Made by a program: the position numbers and the translations under genes
NCBI RefSeq assembly: GCF_007290395.2
Contig: NZ_CP041656.2
Coordinates: forward strand, 2,542,001 to 2,606,000
DNA: 64,000 bases
Reading direction: 5' to 3'
Source: Bradyrhizobium cosmicum
Lineage (GTDB): Bacteria > Pseudomonadota > Alphaproteobacteria > Rhizobiales > Xanthobacteraceae
Part shown: piece by piece, positions 37,243 to 44,784 of the stretch
Layout of the letters: every line of letters starts with the position of its first letter
Position numbering within the stretch: the stretch's first letter is position 1
Notes under the pieces: model-generated
Told to the model about the DNA's origin: nothing
Database searches by the model: none
Seen by the model: only the letters and a program-made list of their open reading frames with translations

Positions 37243-38738
37243 ACGAGATCATCCGCAACGCGCAAAGCGCCGTCACGCACACCTCGCTCGATCCGCAGGA
37301 CTGGAGCGGATTTCGCGCGCTCGCCCACCGCATGCTGGACGATGCGATCGACGGTATCGCCAATGTTCGTGCGCGTCCCGTGTGGCAGCCGATTCCCGAT
37401 GACGTTCGTGCGGCGATGAAGGCCGGCGTGCCGCGCGAATCCAGCGATCTTGCCGATGTCTATCGCGAATTCTCCGAGCATGTTGCGCCCTATGCGACCG
37501 GCAACGTTCATCCCGGCTTCATGGGCTGGGTGCATGGCGGCGGGACTGCTGTCGGCATGCTCGCGGAAATGCTCGCAGCCGGCCTCAACGCCAATCTCGG
37601 CGGGCGCGACCACATGCCTATCGAGGTCGAGCGCCAGATCGTCGCCTGGATGCGCGATCTGTTCGCGTTCCCGGAGAGCGCCAGCGGCATCTTCGTCACG
37701 GGCACGTCGATGGCCAATCTGATGGCCGTGCTGGTGGCTCGCACAGCCGCGCTCGGTGCGCTGGCGCGGCAGCACGGCATCGGCAACGATGGCGCGCTGC
37801 TCACGGCTTACACCTCGCGGGTCGCGCATGGCTGTGTCTCCAGGGCGATGGACATTGCCGGGCTCGGCACCGATGCGCTGCGCATGATCGATGTCGATTC
37901 CGATCATCGCATCGACGTGGCCGCACTGCGCGCGCAAATCGAGGCGGATCGCGCGGTCGGCTTCAAGCCGTTCCTGGTGGTCGCCTCCGCCGGCACTGTC
38001 GATATCGGCGCAATCGACGATCTCAAGGCGATCGCGGAGCTGTGCCGCGAGCACGGGATTTGGTTTCACGTCGACGGCGCCTTTGGTGCACTTGCGATAT
38101 TCTCGCCCGAGCTTGCATCATTGCTGGACGGCATCGAGCTTGCCGATTCCATTGCACTCGATTTCCACAAATGGGGACAGGTGCCTTACGATGCAGGCTT
38201 CCTGCTGGTGCGCGACGGCGAGCAGCATCGGCAGGCCTTCGCGCAGCCGGCGGCGTATCTGAGCCGCGAGGCGAGAGGGCTTGCAACCGGCGCGGTCTGG
38301 CCCTGCGATCTCGGTCCCGATCTGTCGCGCGGCTTCCGCGCGCTGAAGACCTGGTTCACATTGAAAACGTTCGGGACCGAACGGCTGGGCGCGGTGATCG
38401 CGCGAAGCTGCGCGCTTGCGAAATATCTGGAGGCGCGCGTTCTCGCCGAGCCGCGACTGGAGCTGCTCGCGCCGGTCAACCTCAATATCGTTTGCTTCCG
38501 CTACCGAGCCGACGATGCGGTCAACCGCGAGATCGTCGCCGATGTCCAGGAGTCCGGCATCGCGGCGCCGTCGAGCACGACGCTGGACGGCAAGTTCGCG
38601 ATCCGCGCGGCCATCGTCAATCACCGTACCGACGAGAGGGACATCGACGCGCTCTTGGCTGCGGTGCTGGAGGTCGGCGAACGCCGCAACGCCGGCGCGG
38701 TGATCGAGGTCGAAGCGCCGCCGCTCGCGGCGCAGTGA
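37239..38738 (+). CDS. PLP-dependent group II decarboxylase
   Basis: A 499-residue enzyme of the aromatic-L-amino-acid/glutamate decarboxylase family. Seen are the N-terminal ATGNVHPGFMGWVHGGGT block, the GIFVTGTSMANLMAVLVAR phosphate loop, HVDGAFGALAIF with the PLP-contacting Asp, and the Schiff-base Lys311 in LDFHKWGQVPYDAGFLL. It should release CO2 from an amino acid to give an amine; the side-chain specificity cannot be read. It is the last gene of the operon, overlapping the ATP-grasp gene by 4 bp, and ends at a bidirectional terminator facing flbT. Confidence 0.85.
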   Translation: MNEIIRNAQSAVTHTSLDPQDWSGFRALAHRMLDDAIDGIANVRARPVWQPIPDDVRAAMKAGVPRESSDLADVYREFSEHVAPYATGNVHPGFMGWVHGGGTAVGMLAEMLAAGLNANLGGRDHMPIEVERQIVAWMRDLFAFPESASGIFVTGTSMANLMAVLVARTAALGALARQHGIGNDGALLTAYTSRVAHGCVSRAMDIAGLGTDALRMIDVDSDHRIDVAALRAQIEADRAVGFKPFLVVASAGTVDIGAIDDLKAIAELCREHGIWFHVDGAFGALAIFSPELASLLDGIELADSIALDFHKWGQVPYDAGFLLVRDGEQHRQAFAQPAAYLSREARGLATGAVWPCDLGPDLSRGFRALKTWFTLKTFGTERLGAVIARSCALAKYLEARVLAEPRLELLAPVNLNIVCFRYRADDAVNREIVADVQESGIAAPSSTTLDGKFAIRAAIVNHRTDERDIDALLAAVLEVGERRNAGAVIEVEAPPLAAQ

Positions 38739-38770
38739 CCTCAGGATTTGTTCTGATACGTTGAAAACAA

Positions 38771-38800
38771 AAACGCCCCGGACCTGGTCCGGGGCGTTTT
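38771..38800. terminator. Bidirectional terminator between decarboxylase gene and flbT
   Basis: AACGCCCCGGACC-TG-GGTCCGGGGCGTT is a long near-perfect stem flanked by A-rich sequence on the left and TTTTCGTTT on the right. It can therefore terminate both convergent units. Confidence 0.9.
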
Positions 38801-38821
38801 CGTTTCAGATGTGCGAGGCGC

Positions 38822-39259
38822 TCAGGCGGCCGAGCTGACGTCAGCCGCGACGCCGTCCTTGGGATGGGTCGACTCGAACTGCTCGCGCAGCTTGTCTTCA
38901 TAGGCGATCAGCTTGCGGGCGTCCTTCAGAGCCCGGTAGAGATCGCCGCTCATGATGTTGTTGTTGATGCTCTCGATGATCGGCCATGCGCTCGGCACGG
39001 CGGTGACGATGTCGCGCACCAGGTTGAAGTAGGTGCCGTGCTGGCTCTGCGGATCGGGCGAGATGTACATCAGCTGCACCGCCAGATAGACGAGCTTGGC
39101 CGCCGTATCGGCGGTCTCCGGCGTGAGAATGTCGCGCTCGCGCAGGATCGGCACGTTCTCGCCGTCGATCAGAAGGCGCGCGCGCTGGTCGGTGTTGGTT
39201 ATTACGCAGTTACCGACGATGATGCGTTCGTGCGGTTTCAGCTCGACCTTGAGGGCCAT
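38822..39259 (-). CDS. flbT: Flagellin post-transcriptional regulator FlbT
   Basis: A 145-residue protein. The N terminus ALKVELKPHERIIVGNCVIT and the block LLIDGENVPILRERDIL are typical of FlbT. In Caulobacter, FlbT binds the 5' leader of flagellin mRNA and destabilises it until the hook is complete; in other alphaproteobacteria it can activate. It is transcribed away from the first flagellin gene, with 320 bp between the starts. A shared leader upstream of fliC1-3 is a candidate target. Confidence 0.92.
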   Translation of the reverse strand: MALKVELKPHERIIVGNCVITNTDQRARLLIDGENVPILRERDILTPETADTAAKLVYLAVQLMYISPDPQSQHGTYFNLVRDIVTAVPSAWPIIESINNNIMSGDLYRALKDARKLIAYEDKLREQFESTHPKDGVAADVSSAA

Positions 39260-39468
39260 GCCAGTTCTCCATCAACGCTTTCGTAACCGAGCGTGTGTTG
39301 CGGCGGATCAGGGCGCAATACTCCATCAAGACTAGTTAACGAGTTGTGAATCTCCGGTTTTTTCGAGAAAAACACCAATCATTTCAATGGCTGAATCGAG
39401 CGGTAGCGCGGTGGCGGACTGCGCTCGCCCTGCCGAATCATCCCGCGGCTCGGCAAAAGCGGCGGTTT

Positions 39469-39486
39469 CATTTCATGCTTCGTTAG
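39469..39486 (+). promoter_or_regulatory. Conserved box upstream of first flagellin gene
   Basis: CATTTCATGCTTCGTTAG contains TTCA-N7-TTAG, a degenerate CtrA box. It is shared with the next two flagellin genes (42104-42121 and 44689-44706). It ends 94 bp before the fliC ATG. The remaining 320-bp gap (39260-39579) shows no gene. Confidence 0.5.
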
Positions 39487-39560
39487 ATTCTCGGCGCCAC
39501 GGTCCGCCGGTCGCTGGGTCACTCTCGATCCATGCAGACGCGTAACAGTAAGCGTCGTTT

Positions 39561-39579
39561 ACCAGAAGGGTAACAGCTT
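39561..39579 (+). promoter_or_regulatory. Shared flagellin mRNA leader with ribosome site
   Basis: ACCAGAAGGGTAACAGCTT immediately precedes the start codon. The same string precedes the second flagellin gene (42181-42199), and a near copy precedes the third (44767-44784). AAGGG is the ribosome site. Conservation beyond the ribosome site suggests a regulatory target, possibly of FlbT. Confidence 0.55.
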
Positions 39580-41826
39580 ATGTCCGGTATTGTTCTCTCC
39601 GCATCGGTTCGTCAGAACCTGCTCTCCCTCCAGTCCACCGCTGATCTTCTCGCCACCACGCAGAACCGTCTGTCGACGGGCAAGAGCGTCAACTCGGCCC
39701 TGGACAATCCCACCAACTTCTTCACCGCACAGTCGCTCGACAACCGCGCCAGCGACATCAACAACCTGCTCGACAATATCGGTAACGGCGTGCAGGTGCT
39801 GCAGGCCGCCAACACCGGCATCACCTCGCTGCAGAAGCTCGTCGACAGCGCCAAGTCGATCGCCAACCAGGCACTGCAGACCACGGTCGGTTATTCCACT
39901 AAGTCCAACGTCTCCACCACGATCTCTGGTGCGACGGCTTCGGACCTGCGCGGCACGACTACCTACACCAGCGCGGATGCGCTGAGCAACGTGCTGTACA
40001 AGGGCACCGCGGGCGGCACCACCGCTGCTGCTTCCGGCACCACGCTGGGCGGCGTTGCAGGCGCCTTCACGGGTACGGTGATCAACGCGGCGACGACCGC
40101 GACGAGCCTGCTCAACGGCACAGCCACGGCGGGTGACGCCAACGCCGGCATCGCGGCTGGTGACACGCTCACCGTCAACGGCAAGACCGTCACGTTTGCT
40201 GCGGGCGACCAGCCGGCCACGGCGCCGACCGGCCTGACCCAGGTTGCGGCCTCTGCGGGCGTGACCACTGGCAACGTCTATACCGACACCACCGGCAACG
40301 TCACCGTCTACCTCGGCTCGACCACCAAGGCTTCGGTGGGTGACCTGCTGACCGCCGTCGACCTCGCCAGCGGCGTGCAGAGCAACGTCGCGGGCACTCT
40401 CACGGCGAACGCCGGCCAGACCCCCTCGACGGTCAGCGGCGGCGGCGCGCTCGTGCTGCAGAGTTCGACCGGTGCCGACCTGAGCGTCACCGGCAAGGCC
40501 GACATCCTGAAGGCCCTCAAGCTGACCACCGCGACCGGTGCCGGCAACGTCACCGTCTCCGCGACCCGCACCACGAGCGCGGCGACGTTGTCGTCGTTCA
40601 TCTCGTCTGGTTCGACGCTGAACGTCGATGGCCATGTCATCACCTTCAAGGACGGTCCGACGCCCGGTGCTTCGTCGCTGGGTTCGACCCAGGGCGTGTC
40701 CGGTAACGTCGTCACCGACGGTAACGGCAATTCGACGGTGTACCTGCAGAGCTCGACGATCGCCGACGTTCTGAAGGCGGTCGACTTCGCCACGGGCGTT
40801 CAGACCTTCGCGCTCAACGGCAGCGGCGGCGGCACGCTCGCAACCGCCTCAGGCCAGACTGCCTCGTCGATCAACGCCTCCGGCCAGCTCAAGATCTCGA
40901 CCGGCGTCAATGCCGATCTGTCGATCACCGGCACCGGCAACGCGCTGCAGACCCTCGGTCTCGCCGGCAACACGGGCACGTCCTCGGCGTTCACCGCGGC
41001 TCGTACCTCCGGCACCGGCGGTATCAACGGCAAGACCTTGACCTTCACCTCCTTCAATGGTGGTTCGGCGGTCAACGTCACCTTCGGCGACGGCACCAAC
41101 GGCACGGTCAAGACGCTCGATCAGCTCAACACGCAGCTGCAGGCCAACAACCTGTCTGCGACGATCGATGCCAACGGCCTGCTGACGATCTCGACCACCA
41201 ACGACTACGCATCCTCGACGCTTGGTTCGTCGGCTGCAGGTGGTGCGATCGGCGGCACGCTGACGACCTCGCTGACCTTCTCGACGGCCTCCAGCCCCGT
41301 CGCTGACAGCGTTGCCCAGACGACGCGTGCCAATCTGGTTTCGCAGTACAACAACATCTTGAGCCAGATCGACTCGACCTCTCAGGACTCCTCGTTCAAC
41401 GGCGTCAACCTGCTGAACGGCGACCAGCTCAAGCTGGTGTTCGACGAAACCGGCAAGTCCAGCCTCAACATCACCGGCGTGACCTACAACTCCAAGGGTC
41501 TGGGCCTAGCCTCGTTGGTGAGCGGCTCGGACTTTATCGACAACGCCGCGACCAACAAGGTGCTGGCCAACCTGAACTCGGCGTCCAGCACGCTGCGTTC
41601 GGAAGCCTCCAGCCTTGGTTCGAACCTCTCGGTGGTGCAGGTGCGTCAGGACTTCAACAAGAACCTGATCAACGTACTGCAGACCGGTTCGTCCAACCTG
41701 ACGCTGGCCGACACCAACGTCGAAGCGGCCAACAGCCAGGCGCTGTCGACCCGCCAGTCGATCGCGGTCTCCGCGCTGTCGCTCGCCAACCAGTCGCAGC
41801 AGAGCGTGCTGCAGCTGCTCCGCTAG
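39580..41826 (+). CDS. fliC: Flagellin, first of four tandem copies
   Basis: A 748-residue filament subunit. The conserved N-terminal D0/D1 helices (SVRQNLLSLQSTADLLATTQ; LSTGKSVNSALDNPTNFFTA) and C-terminal helix (LSTRQSIAVSALSLANQSQQ) flank a very large Ser/Thr/Gly-rich surface region. That region holds three flagellin-IN-like beta modules near residues 193-265, 343-405 and 481-545. The length matches the large flagellins of the thick subpolar flagellum of Bradyrhizobium. The middle of the gene is almost identical in DNA to the second copy. A GC-rich terminator follows, so it is a single-gene unit. Confidence 0.95.
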   Translation: MSGIVLSASVRQNLLSLQSTADLLATTQNRLSTGKSVNSALDNPTNFFTAQSLDNRASDINNLLDNIGNGVQVLQAANTGITSLQKLVDSAKSIANQALQTTVGYSTKSNVSTTISGATASDLRGTTTYTSADALSNVLYKGTAGGTTAAASGTTLGGVAGAFTGTVINAATTATSLLNGTATAGDANAGIAAGDTLTVNGKTVTFAAGDQPATAPTGLTQVAASAGVTTGNVYTDTTGNVTVYLGSTTKASVGDLLTAVDLASGVQSNVAGTLTANAGQTPSTVSGGGALVLQSSTGADLSVTGKADILKALKLTTATGAGNVTVSATRTTSAATLSSFISSGSTLNVDGHVITFKDGPTPGASSLGSTQGVSGNVVTDGNGNSTVYLQSSTIADVLKAVDFATGVQTFALNGSGGGTLATASGQTASSINASGQLKISTGVNADLSITGTGNALQTLGLAGNTGTSSAFTAARTSGTGGINGKTLTFTSFNGGSAVNVTFGDGTNGTVKTLDQLNTQLQANNLSATIDANGLLTISTTNDYASSTLGSSAAGGAIGGTLTTSLTFSTASSPVADSVAQTTRANLVSQYNNILSQIDSTSQDSSFNGVNLLNGDQLKLVFDETGKSSLNITGVTYNSKGLGLASLVSGSDFIDNAATNKVLANLNSASSTLRSEASSLGSNLSVVQVRQDFNKNLINVLQTGSSNLTLADTNVEAANSQALSTRQSIAVSALSLANQSQQSVLQLLR

Positions 41827-41870
41827 GTCGCGGACGGTATCGCAAGCAAGACATCGCTAAGCAAGACATC

Positions 41871-41903
41871 GCGGCGGGGCTTCGGCCCCGCCGCTTTCTT
41901 TTT
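41871..41903 (+). terminator. Terminator of first flagellin gene
   Basis: GCGGCGGGGC-TTCG-GCCCCGCCGC followed by TTTCTTTTT: a perfect 10-bp stem with a stable UUCG loop. The same hairpin follows the second and third flagellin genes. The rest of the 373-bp gap to the next gene holds only the flagellin promoter box and leader. Confidence 0.95.
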
Positions 41904-42103
41904 GTGCCGGTATCGGAGGATGTCGCGCGATGATGAAGACGATGCATCCAAACGCGGCCGTTTGCCGACTCTGAGTTATGGTTGACAAGTAGCAAACACA
42001 CCGCCGCTGCAAGGAAAAGCATCATTCGATCATAGCGATACACAAGGGAGCGATCTGGCCTGGTGAGCTGCTATGGTGAATCCGCGCAAGGACTGGCGCG
42101 ACG

Positions 42104-42121
42104 CACTTCATGCTTTGTTAG
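42104..42121 (+). promoter_or_regulatory. Conserved box upstream of second flagellin gene
   Basis: CACTTCATGCTTTGTTAG, containing TTCA-N7-TTAGC, is the counterpart of the boxes before the first and third flagellin genes. It ends 79 bp before the ATG. Confidence 0.5.
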
Positions 42122-42199
42122 CCACCTAAGTTCACCGTCCCGGCATCGATTAATCCTAATCGAAGTTTGTTGCGTTGCGTACCAGAAGGGTAACAGCTT

Positions 42200-44446
42200 A
42201 TGTCCGGTATTGTTCTCTCGTCCTCGGTTCGTCAGAACCTGCTCTCCCTCCAGTCCACCGCTGATCTTCTCGCCACCACGCAGAGCCGCTTGTCGACCGG
42301 CAAGAGCGTCAACTCGGCCCTGGACAATCCCACCAACTTCTTCACCGCACAGTCGCTCGACAACCGCGCCAGCGACATCAACAATCTGCTCGACGGCATC
42401 GCCAACGGCGTGCAGGTGCTGCAGGCCGCCAACACCGGCATCACCTCGCTGCAGAAGCTGATCGACAGCGCCAAGTCGATCGCCAACCAGGCACTGCAGA
42501 CCACGGTCGGTTATTCCTCGAAGTCCAACGTCTCCACCACGATCTCTGGTGCGACGGCTTCGGACCTGCGCGGCACAACTACCTACACCAGCGCGGATGC
42601 GCTGAGCAACGTGCTGTACAAGGGCACCGCGGGCGGCACCACCGCTGCTGCTTCCGGCACCACGCTGGGCGGCGTTGCAGGCGCCTTCACGGGTACGGTG
42701 ATCAACGCGGCGACGACCGCGACGAGCCTGCTCAACGGCACAGCCACGGCGGGTGACGCCAACGCCGGCATCGCGGCTGGTGACACGCTCACCGTCAACG
42801 GCAAGACCGTCACGTTTGCTGCGGGCGACCAGCCGGCCACGGCGCCGACCGGCCTGACCCAGGTTGCGGCCTCTGCGGGCGTGACCACTGGCAACGTCTA
42901 TACCGACACCACCGGCAACGTCACCGTCTACCTCGGCTCGACCACCAAGGCTTCGGTGGGTGACCTGCTGACCGCCGTCGACCTCGCCAGCGGCGTGCAG
43001 AGCAACGTCGCGGGCACTCTCACGGCGAACGCCGGCCAGACCCCCTCGACGGTCAGCGGCGGCGGCGCGCTCGTGCTGCAGAGTTCGACCGGTGCCGACC
43101 TGAGCGTCACCGGCAAGGCCGACATCCTGAAGGCCCTCAAGCTGACCACCGCGACCGGTGCCGGCAACGTCACCGTCTCCGCGACCCGCACCACGAGCGC
43201 GGCGACGTTGTCGTCGTTCATCTCGTCTGGTTCGACGCTGAACGTCGATGGCCATGTCATCACCTTCAAGGACGGTCCGACGCCCGGTGCTTCGTCGCTG
43301 GGTTCGACCCAGGGCGTGTCCGGTAACGTCGTCACCGACGGTAACGGCAATTCGACGGTGTACCTGCAGAGCTCGACGATCGCCGACGTTCTGAAGGCGG
43401 TCGACTTCGCCACGGGCGTTCAGACCTTCGCGCTCAACGGCAGCGGCGGCGGCACGCTCGCAACCGCCTCAGGCCAGACTGCCTCGTCGATCAACGCCTC
43501 CGGCCAGCTCAAGATCTCGACCGGCGTCAATGCCGATCTGTCGATCACCGGCACCGGCAACGCGCTGCAGACCCTCGGTCTCGCCGGCAACACGGGCACG
43601 TCCTCGGCGTTCACCGCGGCTCGTACCTCCGGCACCGGCGGTATCAACGGCAAGACCTTGACCTTCACCTCCTTCAATGGTGGTTCGGCGGTCAACGTCA
43701 CCTTCGGCGACGGCACCAACGGCACGGTCAAGACGCTCGATCAGCTCAACACGCAGCTGCAGGCCAACAACCTGTCTGCGACGATCGACGCCAACGGCCT
43801 GCTGACGATCTCGACCACCAACGACTACGCATCCTCGACGCTTGGTTCGTCGGTTGCAGGTGGTGCGATCGGCGGCACGCTGACGACCTCGCTGACCTTC
43901 TCGACGGCCTCCAGCCCCGTCGCTGACAGCGTTGCCCAGACGTCTCGCTCGAACCTCGTCAATCAGTACAACAATATCCTCCTGCAGATCGACTCGACCT
44001 CTCAGGACTCCTCGTTCAACGGCGTCAACCTGCTGAACGGCGACCAGCTTAAGCTGGTGTTCGACGAAACCGGCAAGTCCAGCCTCAACATCACCGGCGT
44101 GACCTACAACTCCAAGGGTCTGGGCCTCGCCGCGCTGACTCAGGGAGCGGATTTCATCGACAACGCCGCGACCAACAAGGTGTTGACCAACCTGAATTCG
44201 GCGTCCAGCACGCTGCGTTCGGAAGCCTCGGCACTCGGTTCGAACCTCACGATCGTGCAGGTACGTCAGGATTTCAACAAGAACCTGATCAACGTGCTGC
44301 AGACCGGTTCGTCCAACCTGACGCTGGCCGACACCAACGTCGAAGCGGCCAACAGCCAGGCGCTGTCGACCCGCCAGTCGATCGCGGTCTCAGCGCTGTC
44401 GCTCGCCAACCAGTCGCAGCAGAGCGTGCTGCAGCTGCTCCGCTAG
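42200..44446 (+). CDS. fliC: Flagellin, second of four tandem copies
   Basis: A 748-residue flagellin nearly identical to the first copy. Protein differences cluster in the N-terminal helix (SSSV, QSRLS, DGIANG), at Val instead of Ala in the SSVAGGAIGG segment, and after residue 580 (SRSNLVNQYNNILLQ; AALTQGADF; LTIVQ). Between about 39958 and 41168 of the first copy I see no DNA difference from the matching stretch here. It has its own box, leader and UUCG terminator, so it is expressed as a separate unit. Confidence 0.95.
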   Translation: MSGIVLSSSVRQNLLSLQSTADLLATTQSRLSTGKSVNSALDNPTNFFTAQSLDNRASDINNLLDGIANGVQVLQAANTGITSLQKLIDSAKSIANQALQTTVGYSSKSNVSTTISGATASDLRGTTTYTSADALSNVLYKGTAGGTTAAASGTTLGGVAGAFTGTVINAATTATSLLNGTATAGDANAGIAAGDTLTVNGKTVTFAAGDQPATAPTGLTQVAASAGVTTGNVYTDTTGNVTVYLGSTTKASVGDLLTAVDLASGVQSNVAGTLTANAGQTPSTVSGGGALVLQSSTGADLSVTGKADILKALKLTTATGAGNVTVSATRTTSAATLSSFISSGSTLNVDGHVITFKDGPTPGASSLGSTQGVSGNVVTDGNGNSTVYLQSSTIADVLKAVDFATGVQTFALNGSGGGTLATASGQTASSINASGQLKISTGVNADLSITGTGNALQTLGLAGNTGTSSAFTAARTSGTGGINGKTLTFTSFNGGSAVNVTFGDGTNGTVKTLDQLNTQLQANNLSATIDANGLLTISTTNDYASSTLGSSVAGGAIGGTLTTSLTFSTASSPVADSVAQTSRSNLVNQYNNILLQIDSTSQDSSFNGVNLLNGDQLKLVFDETGKSSLNITGVTYNSKGLGLAALTQGADFIDNAATNKVLTNLNSASSTLRSEASALGSNLTIVQVRQDFNKNLINVLQTGSSNLTLADTNVEAANSQALSTRQSIAVSALSLANQSQQSVLQLLR

Positions 44447-44490
44447 GTCGCGGACGGTATCGCAAGCAAGACATCGTTAAGCAAGACATC

Positions 44491-44523
44491 GCGGCGGGGC
44501 TTCGGCCCCGCCGCTTTCTTTTT
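44491..44523 (+). terminator. Terminator of second flagellin gene
   Basis: The same perfect GCGGCGGGGC-TTCG-GCCCCGCCGC stem and T-rich tail as after the first copy. The duplicated sequence extends from the coding end through this terminator. The remainder of the 338-bp gap carries the next gene's promoter box and leader. Confidence 0.95.
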
Positions 44524-44688
44524 CGTCCGTGTTTGCGTCCAGTCCCGATCACGCTTCCGAAAAGTAACCCGCGGTTATGGTTAATGGAGCGTAAGCACGG
44601 AAAATCGCCAGTAAATTCAGCCGGATTTCGGAGGGTGCCCGTTTCTCCCGCCGGCTTATGGTGTACCGGCGCTTATGCCGGCTCGTCT

Positions 44689-44706
44689 CATTTCACCCTT
44701 TGTTAG
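44689..44706 (+). promoter_or_regulatory. Conserved box upstream of third flagellin gene
   Basis: CATTTCACCCTTTGTTAG with TTCA-N7-TTAGCC. It ends 79 bp before the ATG, the same distance as for the second copy. Confidence 0.5.
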
Positions 44707-44784
44707 CCATGTCGCGGCACGCTGTCCCCGTCACTCGATCCGAAGCGATCGAACGAAGACGCGTAAACCAGAAGGGTAAGAGTT

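Noticed and set aside
33569..38738. Four-gene operon as a mobile or phage-derived island
   Set aside because: No integrase, tRNA, transposase or terminal repeats are present, and base composition and codon style resemble the neighbours. Tight CtrA-linked placement argues for a resident operon.
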